From the NCBI RefSeq assembly GCF_011392075.1, contig NZ_JAAJBV010000007.1, forward strand, positions 62,001 to 126,000: 64,000 nucleotides of DNA. Reading direction: 5' to 3'. The notes under the pieces were generated by a model. That model was given only the letters and a program-made list of their open reading frames with translations, searched no databases and was not told the DNA's origin. This document shows positions 26,244-34,699 of this stretch, piece by piece; positions within the stretch are counted from its first letter, which is position 1; each line of letters opens with the position of its first letter. Source of the stretch: Flavobacterium celericrescens. Lineage in GTDB: Bacteria; Bacteroidota; Bacteroidia; Flavobacteriales; Flavobacteriaceae. Position numbers and translations under genes: made by a program.

Positions 26244-27224
26244 CTACTCATTTAATGAAATTTCTTTTGATTTGTCAATAATTTCTTTGACAATTGTATC
26301 TAATTCTTGTGCTGAATTGTTTAAAATAGCTACTAATTCTTTTGTTTCTTCTGTGGCATTTTTGTCTTCTAAAACGAGTTGTGCTAAGCCTAATATTTGC
26401 GAAATCGGAGCTCTCACAATATGTGATTGTGTCCAGGCTATTTCTTTAAGTTTTTGATTTTGTAATTCTATTTCTTTTATATGATTTAGGCTTTTAGTGA
26501 TGTCATTAGTAAGCATGATTTTGGCCTTTTTTCCATTGAAGGTTATGACATTACTTCTGCTGTCAACAAATATAATATTGCCATTTTTTTTCTTATGGGT
26601 CATTATTCTTGAAGTGCTGTCTTCTTTGTCTATTGTATCTTCTTCATGAATAATGGCTTCTATTTTTAAGTTTAAAAAATCATTGTGGCTATATCCGTAT
26701 AAATTTACAGCAGCTTCATTAACATCTAGGAAAAATAAAGTTTCGATATCATATACACAGATAGGTAATGGGCTTAGTTGAAACAAATCTGAATATAATT
26801 GTTCTGATTCTCTTATTTTTACTAAGTTTTTATTTCTTTCAATATTATAAATAATGCTTTTATAAAGAGTAGTACTATTTAAATCATCTTTTAATAAATA
26901 GTCTGAAATCCCCAGAGCGAGTGATTTTGTAGCAAATGAAAAATCAGAATATCCTGTAAGTACAACTACAGGAATTTTTTTAGATATTTTTAAAACTTCA
27001 ATAATTAGCTCGGTTCCGCTTTTGTCTGGTAGTGAAAGGTCAAGAAAGATTAAATCAAACTCAGTAGTTATTTTGTCTTGAAATTCTAGCAATTCTTTAA
27101 AACGTTCAAAATGAAAAATGGTAGGGGTTTCAATTTTTTCATTTAGATATTCTTCCAGAAGAAAAAAGTCTCCTAGATTATCTTCAACAACAATTAATTT
27201 ATAATTTTTATTGTCCTTTTGCAT
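26244..27224 (-). CDS. Receiver-PAS-HisKA-like protein lacking an ATPase domain
   Basis: A 326-residue protein. Residues 1-125 are a receiver with the phosphoacceptor in LIFLDLSLPDKSGTELI. About residues 140-250 form a PAS domain (SDLFQLSPLPICVYDIETLF, YGYSHNDFL). The last 70 residues resemble a dimerisation/H-box domain, AWTQSHIVRAPISQILGLAQ, with His268. The protein ends there with no HATPase domain. It may therefore be a phosphotransfer hub that receives phosphate from a separate kinase, or a dimeric sensor. It lies between two receiver genes, one base from the upstream one. Confidence 0.85.
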   Translation of the reverse strand: MQKDNKNYKLIVVEDNLGDFFLLEEYLNEKIETPTIFHFERFKELLEFQDKITTEFDLIFLDLSLPDKSGTELIIEVLKISKKIPVVVLTGYSDFSFATKSLALGISDYLLKDDLNSTTLYKSIIYNIERNKNLVKIRESEQLYSDLFQLSPLPICVYDIETLFFLDVNEAAVNLYGYSHNDFLNLKIEAIIHEEDTIDKEDSTSRIMTHKKKNGNIIFVDSRSNVITFNGKKAKIMLTNDITKSLNHIKEIELQNQKLKEIAWTQSHIVRAPISQILGLAQLVLEDKNATEETKELVAILNNSAQELDTIVKEIIDKSKEISLNE

Positions 27225-27225
27225 A

Positions 27226-27657
27226 TCATCTTAAAGTGGGCAATTTAGCTATTTTGAACCAAAACTTTCCTAATGAATTGATTACATCAAAAAAGTCATT
27301 TATATCTGCAGGTTTGGTGATATAGCAGTTTGCTTGATTATTATAAGTTGCGTTAATATCATTTGAAGATGAAGATGTTGTTAAAATGATGACAGGAATA
27401 TGCTTTGTACGTTCATTTTGTTTTATATGATGTAATACTTCATGACCATTTAACAGCGGTAAATTTATGTCTAAAAGTATTAAATCGGGAAGTTCAACTT
27501 CAGCTCTTCCTTCTTCAAGTGATAAATAATTAAGTGCTTCTTTTCCATTTCTAGCGACATTGATATTAGAATTAAATTCACATTCTTCAAATGCTTCAGT
27601 AGTCAAAACAATGTCGCCTTCATTGTCTTCGACGAGTAGAATTTCAATTTTTTTCAT
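27226..27657 (-). CDS. Single-domain response regulator (Rcp1-like)
   Basis: A 143-residue receiver. ILLVEDNEGDIVLTTEAFEE is typical of Rcp1-type regulators that partner phytochrome-like or PAS kinases. The phosphoacceptor is in LILLDINLPLLNGHEVL, VIILTTSSSSND is the switch region and YITKPADIN has the Lys. No output domain. It is the first gene of a three-gene - strand group; a strong hairpin upstream separates it from the kinases. Confidence 0.9.
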   Translation of the reverse strand: MKKIEILLVEDNEGDIVLTTEAFEECEFNSNINVARNGKEALNYLSLEEGRAEVELPDLILLDINLPLLNGHEVLHHIKQNERTKHIPVIILTTSSSSNDINATYNNQANCYITKPADINDFFDVINSLGKFWFKIAKLPTLR

Positions 27658-27699
27658 TAAATAGTTGCGTTTAGGTTGTTTGTTTAAAAATAAAAGTAC

Positions 27700-27743
27700 A
27701 AAAAAAAATCTAAAAATGTAGAAGTAATTCTACATTTTTAGAT
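27700..27743 (-). terminator. Strong intrinsic terminator after the histidine kinase operon
   Basis: A perfect 16-bp stem: ATCTAAAAATGTAGAA (27708-27723), loop GTAA, and its exact complement at 27728-27743. On the - strand it is followed by a run of nine T (A-run at 27700-27708). It lies 25 bases beyond the stop of the 307-residue kinase and before the response regulator gene at 27657, so it should end or strongly attenuate the kinase transcript. Confidence 0.85.
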
Positions 27744-27768
27744 AAAATTTATAAAAAGTCCTACAAAA

Positions 27769-28692
27769 TTAAGATTTTGGTAATTTAATGTAGAAATTAC
27801 TTCCCACATTTATTTTTGATTCTACCCAAATTTTACCATTTAAATTGGTGATTATTTTTTTTGCTATGGCTAAGCCTGATCCTGTTCCTGTATCATTAGC
27901 ACTATTGTTTAACTTTTGGAACAGGATAAAAATTTTGTCAAAATATTCTTCTTCAATTCCAATTCCGTTATCGCTAACTTTGAATAACCAATTTTTTTTT
28001 AAATCTACAGCTTCAATAGTTATTGTTAAAGGGCTGTTGTTTTTTTTGAATTTGATTGCGTTGTCGATTATGTTTTTAAAAACAATAAAAATTAATTCTT
28101 TATCAGAAAATATGGTAGGTAGGTTTTGGTAATCAATTATAATATTTTTATTGATTTCTTTGGCTTTAAATTGTTCTTCTATTGTGCATATTAGGTTGTG
28201 TAAATTTACTTTTTCAGAAATGATTGTTTTATTTATTTTAGAATATTCTAATAGGTCTAGAATGATTCTTCTCATTTTATAGGCACCTTCTACTGCAAAG
28301 TGTATGTAGTTTTTACCTTTTTCGTCTAAAACAGGTGTGTATTTTTTTTCAATATGTGTTAAGAAGCTAGTTACAGTTCTAGCGGGTTCTTGTAAATCAT
28401 GCGAAGCAAGGTTGATGTATTTTTCTAATTCTTGGTTTGTGGTTTCTAGTTCTTGCGCATATTTTTTTAATTGATTCATTTTTTGCTTAATTGCATCATT
28501 GTGTTTTTTTAAAACTAGGTATAGCAATAATGCTGTTGATAGGATGTAAAAAGTTCCTTTAATATTTTGAAAATGAGTGATTGCATCTAAATCATTTTTA
28601 CTCATAAATATTAGGAGCATTTCATCACTGATAAAAATCCATAGTAGTCCGATGAATATGTATTGTAGCGTAACTTTTATTTCTGACTTCAT
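27769..28692 (-). CDS. Membrane sensor histidine kinase
   Basis: A 307-residue kinase. Two N-terminal membrane helices (about residues 8-28 and 42-62) with a very short loop are followed by a coiled linker. The HisKA domain INLASHDLQEPARTVTSFL has His98, and the HATPase has NAIKFKKNN (N box), VSDNGIGIEEEYF (G1) and GTGSGLAIAKKI (G2). There is hardly a periplasmic domain, so the signal is probably sensed in or near the membrane. It is third in an operon with two larger kinases. Confidence 0.92.
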   Translation of the reverse strand: MKSEIKVTLQYIFIGLLWIFISDEMLLIFMSKNDLDAITHFQNIKGTFYILSTALLLYLVLKKHNDAIKQKMNQLKKYAQELETTNQELEKYINLASHDLQEPARTVTSFLTHIEKKYTPVLDEKGKNYIHFAVEGAYKMRRIILDLLEYSKINKTIISEKVNLHNLICTIEEQFKAKEINKNIIIDYQNLPTIFSDKELIFIVFKNIIDNAIKFKKNNSPLTITIEAVDLKKNWLFKVSDNGIGIEEEYFDKIFILFQKLNNSANDTGTGSGLAIAKKIITNLNGKIWVESKINVGSNFYIKLPKS

Positions 28693-28709
28693 GGTGAATA
28701 GATTATGGG

Positions 28710-30326
28710 TTATACAATTTTTTTAGCGATAGTAAAATAAAAGGTACTGCCTTGGTTTACTGTAGATTCTACCCAAATTTTACCGCCTAAGTTTTCTATT
28801 ATTTTTTTAACTATTGCTAGTCCCATACCATTTCCAGAATCTTGTTCTCGTGTTAATAATCGTTGAAAGAGTATGAATATCTTTTCAAAATATTTTTCTT
28901 CAATGCCAATTCCATTATCTTTTACTGCAAACCCCCAGGTGTTTTTATCAGCTTTGAACGGATCAATTTGAATGATAATGTCTCCGTCTTCTTTTGAATA
29001 TTTTATAGCATTACTAATTAGGTTTTGAAAAATTTGGATGATTGGTGATTTATAGCAAAATATAGTTGGTAGGTTATTATATTGAATAATAACATTTCTG
29101 TTTTTGATTGCATTTTTGTGGTAGCCAATAATTTCTTCAACTAAATCATTGACATTAATTTCTACAGGTTCCTCGTTGTATTTTCCTGCTCTTGAGAATT
29201 CTAAAATATCTAATATGATTGTTTTCATTCTCTTTGCTCCATCTACTGCAAAGAATATGTATTTTTTGCCTTTTTCGTCGAGCAAATCGTTGTATTTTTT
29301 TTCTAAAAGAGAAAGGAAGCTGGAAATCATTCTTAACGGCTCTTGTAAGTCATGTGAAATGATGTATGCAAAATATTCTAGTTCTTTGTTTGTTGATGAT
29401 AACTCTTTTGCTCGGTTGTCTAAAATACGATTTAGTTTTTCTAAGTCTTTTGTTTTTTCGGCAACTAATCGTTTGAGTTTGATAGGTTGTTCGGCTAATT
29501 GTCTTATAAAGAAAGCAATAATAATACTTAACGCAAGCCCAAAGAAACCAAAGATTGACGCTCTATTTAGGTGTTGTGGGTCTTTTAATTTTACATATAG
29601 GTACCATTCGCCAGAAGAAATAAATGTTTTGTATATGATTCCTTTATTAAAGTTAGTTTTATTTTTGAATAAAAATTTATCTTTAGTAGTGTCATTTTTT
29701 TCTACTAATTGAAAGTCAAATCGATTTTTACTTCCTGTATCATTTAGTCCGATTGCATTTAGAAATGTTTTTTGTTTGATTATTATGGCAGAGAATCCCC
29801 AGAGTTTGTTTTTTTTGTATATAGGTTGTCTGCCTATGATTCCTATGCCACCTTGTACTAAATTTAAAGGACCTTCAAAAAAAAGTTTGTCTTTTTTAAC
29901 AGCTTCTAATGCAGCTTTTTCATGTTGTTTATCAGAGAAAATGTTATATCCAATGGTTGCTTCATTGCCAAGTAATGGATATGTTTTAGTGATTGTACTT
30001 CCTTTTACGAGTTGAAGCGCATCTATAAATTTATTTTTTTCTAATAAATCTTTTGAAACAGATTCGAAATTTTTTTCTTCCAAATCATTTTCCACCAAGA
30101 AACTGATGATTTTAACAGCATTATGGCTAAAATTTATGGCGCTTTCTAATTGATTTTTTGTGTTAATTGCTTCTTCTTTTACTTGTAAAAATTCGTTTTC
30201 TTTTTCTACAGAAAAAATTCTAAAAGCGATTGTTTGTGTAATTATGAATAACACGAAAAAGGCCATTAAGGCGAGTTGATTTGGCCAATAATCTAATGAT
30301 TTGTTTATTTTTTTTATTATTTTCAT
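28710..30326 (-). CDS. CHASE-domain sensor histidine kinase
   Basis: A 538-residue kinase. An N-terminal helix (about 18-38) and a second near residue 265 bracket a periplasmic domain of about 220 residues. That domain looks like CHASE: YPLLGNEATIGYNIF, FFEGPLNLVQGGIGIIGRQP and WGFSAIIIKQKTFL. Then come HisKA (YIISHDLQEPLRMISSFL, His325) and HATPase (VKDNGIGIEEKYFEKIF, GNGMGLAIVKKI). CHASE domains bind small extracellular ligands. Its ATG overlaps the stop of the 1341-residue kinase by four bases. Ligand unknown. Confidence 0.92.
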   Translation of the reverse strand: MKIIKKINKSLDYWPNQLALMAFFVLFIITQTIAFRIFSVEKENEFLQVKEEAINTKNQLESAINFSHNAVKIISFLVENDLEEKNFESVSKDLLEKNKFIDALQLVKGSTITKTYPLLGNEATIGYNIFSDKQHEKAALEAVKKDKLFFEGPLNLVQGGIGIIGRQPIYKKNKLWGFSAIIIKQKTFLNAIGLNDTGSKNRFDFQLVEKNDTTKDKFLFKNKTNFNKGIIYKTFISSGEWYLYVKLKDPQHLNRASIFGFFGLALSIIIAFFIRQLAEQPIKLKRLVAEKTKDLEKLNRILDNRAKELSSTNKELEYFAYIISHDLQEPLRMISSFLSLLEKKYNDLLDEKGKKYIFFAVDGAKRMKTIILDILEFSRAGKYNEEPVEINVNDLVEEIIGYHKNAIKNRNVIIQYNNLPTIFCYKSPIIQIFQNLISNAIKYSKEDGDIIIQIDPFKADKNTWGFAVKDNGIGIEEKYFEKIFILFQRLLTREQDSGNGMGLAIVKKIIENLGGKIWVESTVNQGSTFYFTIAKKIV

Positions 30327-33300
30327 CTTCTTGGTAATGTAAAATAAAAGGTGCTTCCTTTTCCGACTTCAGATTCTAGCCAGATTTTTCCGCCTAAATT
30401 TTCAATTAATTTTTTTACTATCGCGAGTCCCATTCCGGTTCCACTATATTCTTCTTTTGAATGTAATCTTTGAAAAATTACAAAAATTTTATTTAAATAT
30501 TCTTTGTCTACTCCAATACCATTGTCTTCAATTTTAAATAGCCATTTTTTATCTAATTTTTCAAATGAAATATTGATTACTGGTGTGTTGTTTGTTTTTT
30601 GATATTTAATTGCGTTTCCAATTAAGTTATGAAAAATTTGGATTAATGGCGATTTGTAGCTGTGAATTTCGGGTAAGTTATTAAAAATAATTTTTGCTTT
30701 TGTTTCTTCGATTATTTTTTGATTTATTTTGCAAACTTCATTTACAATTGTATTGATATTAATAATTTCTTTTTCTTCACTAGTATTTTTACTTACTTTA
30801 GAATATTCAAGAATGTCTAATATGATATTTCTCATTCTGTATGCGCCATCAACCGCAAAGTGAATGTATTGTTTTCCTTTATCGTCTAATTTGTTTTGGT
30901 ATTTGTTTTCTAATTGCGTTAAAAAACTGGTTACCATGCGTAAAGGTTCTTGTAAATCATGTGATGCAATGTACGCAAATTGTTCTAACTCTTGATTTGA
31001 ATTGATTAGATCTTTTGTTTGAATTTCTAGTTTTTTATTTAAGATTTTTAATGATTCTTCATGTTCTTTTCGTTCAGTTATATCTTGAAGAGCTCCTACA
31101 ATTCTAGTGGCGATGCCTTGTTCATTTCGTATTATGATTCCGCGGTTTATAACAAAAGCATATTTTCCATTAGCTTTGATGTACCTGTATTCTTTTTCCC
31201 AGTTTGATTTTTTAGGGTTTTTAATTGCTCTTTTTAATGACTCAATGACTTCTTCTGCCTCGTCAGGGTGAACTCTTGATTTAATTAAATTTAATATGTC
31301 AATGTCGTGAATTTTGTTTGGTACGGCATAACCAAATAATTTTTTGAAACCATTTCCTCTATATATAGAGTTTTCTTCTAAATTCCAATCCCATATGGCA
31401 TCGTTTGTTGCCAATGTAGATTTTTCAAATCGTTCGTTTGAAGCTCTGAGTTCTTCTTCGATTTTTTTTGTAGTGGTAATGTCTTTGTAATATACTGAAA
31501 GTCCTTCTTTTGATGGGTATGCACTAACGTCTAACCAAACATCTAGATATTCAAAAAAATCTTGGAAATAAACATTCTTATTGGTTTTTACTGATTTTTT
31601 ATAATTAATATCATAAACACCGCCTTCTAAATGAGGGAAAAATTCCCAAAAATTCTTTCCTATTAATTCTTCTCTTTTTACACCCGTTATTTTTTCAGAT
31701 TCTTTATTCCAGTAGGTTACTATCCAGTTTTTGTCTAAAGTAAAAAAGGCATCTCCAATACTTTCTAAAATATTATTGCGTTCTTTTAATGTGCTTTCTA
31801 AATCAGCCTGTACTTTCATTCTGTGAATTTTAGCGGCTAAATTTGATGTTACATTATAAAGGAAAGATATTTCGCTATATTTCCATTTTCTTTCTAGGCT
31901 ACAATCATCAAAACCAATGAATCCATGTAGTGTATTGTTAATTGTTATGGGTAGAATTAATACTGATTTGATATTTTGAATTAATAGGGATTCTTTAAGT
32001 TCTCCTTCAGGTAATTGTGAAACAATGGCTGTAAAAGGTTCTCCTTTTTGTAATGGGTTAAAAAAATCAGAGAATGATGCTACTGGGATATTTTGCCATA
32101 GCGGATTTTCTATTTCTGGTTCTATATGTTCTTGAGTCCATTCAATTTTTTGACTACAACTTTTTGTGTTTGTTTCAGGATGTTCATGTATTTCAAAATA
32201 ATAAACTCTATCCACATTAATTGTATTTCCAGCGATTTTAAAAACATTGTTTAAAGATTCATACCAGTTGTTGGATTGTAATAGTTCTGTAATAATGTCT
32301 GTTAGGGCTGATAAATAATTGTTTTTTTTGGCTAATTCAAGTTCATTTTGTTTTTGAGTGTTTATGTCCTGTATGCTTCCAGAAATTTTAATGCATTTGC
32401 CTTTTTTATCTTGCTCAGATTGTCCAATACATCTAATCCATTTATTTTTATTGTTTTTTGTTCTTATTTTAAATTCTTTATCAAAAGAATCACCAAACTT
32501 AATTAAATTATTAAAAGTTAGGTTTACATCTTCCTTGTTTTTGTCAGAGAATGTGTTTAAAAAATCTTTGTATTTAATCTTTGTATCTAGTTCAAATTCA
32601 AATATTTTTTTTGCAATATTTGATAAAAATATTTCATCATTATTTTTTAAAGTATATTCCCAGCTACCCACTTTGGCGAGTTTTGCTGTTTCATGAAATA
32701 GTTGTTGAAGTTTCTTGATGTCAGTTATGTTTCTACCATAAGCAAATACTTGTCCTTCTTCTCCAAAAATATCTGATGAACTCCAAGAAATCCATATATA
32801 ATCTCCGTTTTTTGATCGATATCTGTTAGTAAAGTTATAAGAATTTCGTTCACCCGTAATGTTTTTTTCATATTCTTTATTAGAAGTATTCAAATCGTCG
32901 GGATGTAAGAAAAAGGTGAATGGATTCGCCATTAATTCTTTTTCACTATAGTTTAATAATTTACAGAATGCTGGATTTACTTTAGTGAAATATCCTTTTG
33001 TGTTAACGATTGTTAAAATATCTGAAGAACTTTGAAACATTAGGTACAACATTTCTTCTTGTTCTTTTCTTTTGATCTCTGCACCAAGAAAATTTCCTAA
33101 GTTTAGGAAAGGTTGCGTTCTTAATTCATCATTTTTTAAGTCTTCATTGGCGCTTAGAATTAATGTTCCAATGAAATTATTGTTGTGTAAAAGTGGTATT
33201 CCTATAATTGATTTTATTTCTAAAGAGATGGCAAGTTCGGTTCGTTTGAATTTTGTTGTTATTTCTTCAGGGGTCCAAATTTCAGGTTCTTGTTTTTGCC

Positions 33301-34348
33301 ATAAAGTACCTGGTAGTCCATCTCCTTTTTCAAAAGAATTGATTGAGTTTGTTTTTTTGTAAATCGAATCTGTTTTTTTATCTTTTGTAAGCGATTGAAT
33401 TAGATGGATTTTGTTTTTATCATTATTAAGAATCCAAATTTCTGCAGTTAGAAAGTCTCCATATTCTATTAAAAATTTTAATGAAGATTCTAAAATTTTT
33501 TTTAGGTTTATTTCTTCTTTAAAAAATGTTGCTAGTTGGTTTTCTATTTTATTTTTAATTCTTGAATTTATCTTAGAGTTGTTGTTTTTTAATACACCAA
33601 TAATTTTTTGAGGAATACCTTTATCGTTTCTAATTACATGGACAGTATCTTCGATGTGTGAATATGTGCCATCTTTTTTTATAACACGAAATTCTTCAGT
33701 CCATTTGTTGTCGTTGTTTTTTAAAATAAAATTGTCCCAGCTTTGTTTAGCTGCTTTATAGTCAGCTGGATGAACGAGTTTTTCCCAATCATTTGACGAA
33801 AAATTTTTATTATCGTATTCAAGGCTAAAATAGTTGTAGAAATTTTCGCTGAAATCAACAATTCTAGTTGTTAAATCAACTTCATATATTATGTCATCGG
33901 TGATTTTATTTAGAAGGTCAAATCTTTCGTTGTTTTTTTTAAGTTGAGATTGTGTTTCAATTAGATTAGTTACATCATTGCTATTTATGATGTAGCCATT
34001 AATTGTATCGTCGTTAACATGATTTGAAATTGCGCAATTGAGCCAAATCCACTTATTGCTTTTTGTTTTAAAGCGATGTGGAGTACAATCTACAGCATTA
34101 TTAGTTGCAATTTTTTCAAATTCGACTTTTATTTTGTGTATGTCTTCAGGATGAATGTAATTGAAAATATTTTTTCCTATTAGTTCGTCTTCTTTGTAGC
34201 CAATTATTTTTTCAGCATTTGAACTAATAAAAGTATAATTACCTTTTGTATCAATAATGGCTGATAATTCTAGACTTCGTTGGTTTAGTGCTTGATATTT
34301 TTTTTGATTTAAAACGTTTAGGTTTTCAATCACTTTTTTTTCTGGCAT
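30323..34348 (-). CDS. Giant multi-PAS/GAF sensor histidine kinase
   Basis: A 1341-residue kinase without membrane helices. Approximate order: PAS (20-140), PAS (140-260), GAF (265-430), PAS (432-555), PAS (558-680), GAF (685-855), PAS (865-975), PAS (980-1105), HisKA with ASHDLQEPLRMVTSFL (His1129) and HATPase (IEDNGIGVDKEYLNKIF, GTGMGLAIVKKLI). Each PAS ends in the usual D-I-T-like exit. It should integrate several cytoplasmic cues such as small ligands or redox state. It is the first gene of the - strand kinase operon and divergent from the 1414-residue T9SS protein. No receiver domain is attached, so a separate regulator is needed. Confidence 0.93.
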   Translation of the reverse strand: MPEKKVIENLNVLNQKKYQALNQRSLELSAIIDTKGNYTFISSNAEKIIGYKEDELIGKNIFNYIHPEDIHKIKVEFEKIATNNAVDCTPHRFKTKSNKWIWLNCAISNHVNDDTINGYIINSNDVTNLIETQSQLKKNNERFDLLNKITDDIIYEVDLTTRIVDFSENFYNYFSLEYDNKNFSSNDWEKLVHPADYKAAKQSWDNFILKNNDNKWTEEFRVIKKDGTYSHIEDTVHVIRNDKGIPQKIIGVLKNNNSKINSRIKNKIENQLATFFKEEINLKKILESSLKFLIEYGDFLTAEIWILNNDKNKIHLIQSLTKDKKTDSIYKKTNSINSFEKGDGLPGTLWQKQEPEIWTPEEITTKFKRTELAISLEIKSIIGIPLLHNNNFIGTLILSANEDLKNDELRTQPFLNLGNFLGAEIKRKEQEEMLYLMFQSSSDILTIVNTKGYFTKVNPAFCKLLNYSEKELMANPFTFFLHPDDLNTSNKEYEKNITGERNSYNFTNRYRSKNGDYIWISWSSSDIFGEEGQVFAYGRNITDIKKLQQLFHETAKLAKVGSWEYTLKNNDEIFLSNIAKKIFEFELDTKIKYKDFLNTFSDKNKEDVNLTFNNLIKFGDSFDKEFKIRTKNNKNKWIRCIGQSEQDKKGKCIKISGSIQDINTQKQNELELAKKNNYLSALTDIITELLQSNNWYESLNNVFKIAGNTINVDRVYYFEIHEHPETNTKSCSQKIEWTQEHIEPEIENPLWQNIPVASFSDFFNPLQKGEPFTAIVSQLPEGELKESLLIQNIKSVLILPITINNTLHGFIGFDDCSLERKWKYSEISFLYNVTSNLAAKIHRMKVQADLESTLKERNNILESIGDAFFTLDKNWIVTYWNKESEKITGVKREELIGKNFWEFFPHLEGGVYDINYKKSVKTNKNVYFQDFFEYLDVWLDVSAYPSKEGLSVYYKDITTTKKIEEELRASNERFEKSTLATNDAIWDWNLEENSIYRGNGFKKLFGYAVPNKIHDIDILNLIKSRVHPDEAEEVIESLKRAIKNPKKSNWEKEYRYIKANGKYAFVINRGIIIRNEQGIATRIVGALQDITERKEHEESLKILNKKLEIQTKDLINSNQELEQFAYIASHDLQEPLRMVTSFLTQLENKYQNKLDDKGKQYIHFAVDGAYRMRNIILDILEYSKVSKNTSEEKEIININTIVNEVCKINQKIIEETKAKIIFNNLPEIHSYKSPLIQIFHNLIGNAIKYQKTNNTPVINISFEKLDKKWLFKIEDNGIGVDKEYLNKIFVIFQRLHSKEEYSGTGMGLAIVKKLIENLGGKIWLESEVGKGSTFYFTLPRR

Positions 34349-34590
34349 AGCTTAAATAAATTAGAAAACAGATATAGTTTTAAAAGAACCAAATGCTAGT
34401 GTTTTGATTTTATGAATATGGGGGTTATTCAATTCAAATCACTACGTAAAGTTAATAAAAAAAATATTAAAACATTATGTTTATTGTAATAAAATATTGA
34501 TTTTATTGAGGTTTTGTTAAAAGTTTAGCTTGTGGTTTGTTTTATGTAACAATTGAGGATTTTACAAAAAACATAATCTTTCCAAATAAT

Positions 34591-34625
34591 ACCACTTATT
34601 AATAAAACAGGACCACTTGTTAATA
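34591..34625 (+). promoter_or_regulatory. Direct-repeat operator, LytTR-type spacing
   Basis: ACCACTTATTAATA (34591-34604) and ACCACTTGTTAATA (34612-34625) differ at one base and start 21 bases apart, two helical turns. LytTR regulators bind such direct repeats. As I recall, the E. coli BtsR site is ACC(G/A)CT(C/T)A-N13-repeat, and ACCACTTA-N13-ACCACTTG fits it at all but the last base. It ends five bases before the putative -33 element, a normal activator position. A LytTR gene lies at 41478. Confidence 0.6.
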
Positions 34626-34630
34626 GTTGA

Positions 34631-34661
34631 TTGATTCTCAAGTATGGTTGCAGCAACTTTG
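34631..34661 (+). promoter_or_regulatory. Candidate promoter of the T9SS protein gene
   Basis: TTG at 34631-34633 and CAACTTTG at 34654-34661 (one mismatch to TAnnTTTG) are 20 bases apart, as in Bacteroidota promoters. The transcript would begin near 34668, giving a leader of about 32 bases to ATG 34700. Confidence 0.45.
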
Positions 34662-34699
34662 TCTCACCAAAAAGAAAGAATTAATTAAACTGAACGCTT

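Larger units (their letters stand above)
34349..34699. other. 351-base divergent regulatory region
   Basis: No gene is seen. The left part would hold the promoter of the - strand kinase operon; a weak match, TATATCTG, lies at 34369-34376 on the - strand. The right part holds a direct repeat (34591-34625) and a -33/-7 pair for the 1414-residue gene. The centre (34440-34570) is very AT-rich with no further motif that I can support. Confidence 0.6.

Noticed and set aside
29149..29712. 187-residue open frame on the + strand inside the CHASE kinase gene
   Set aside because: It lies wholly antisense to a kinase with complete motifs. Its product is Ser/Leu/Phe-rich without any domain, as expected of a shadow in AT-rich DNA.
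32358..33611. Several + strand frames of 66-112 residues opposite the 1341-residue kinase
   Set aside because: All are antisense to clear PAS/GAF coding sequence and have no start context or known motif.
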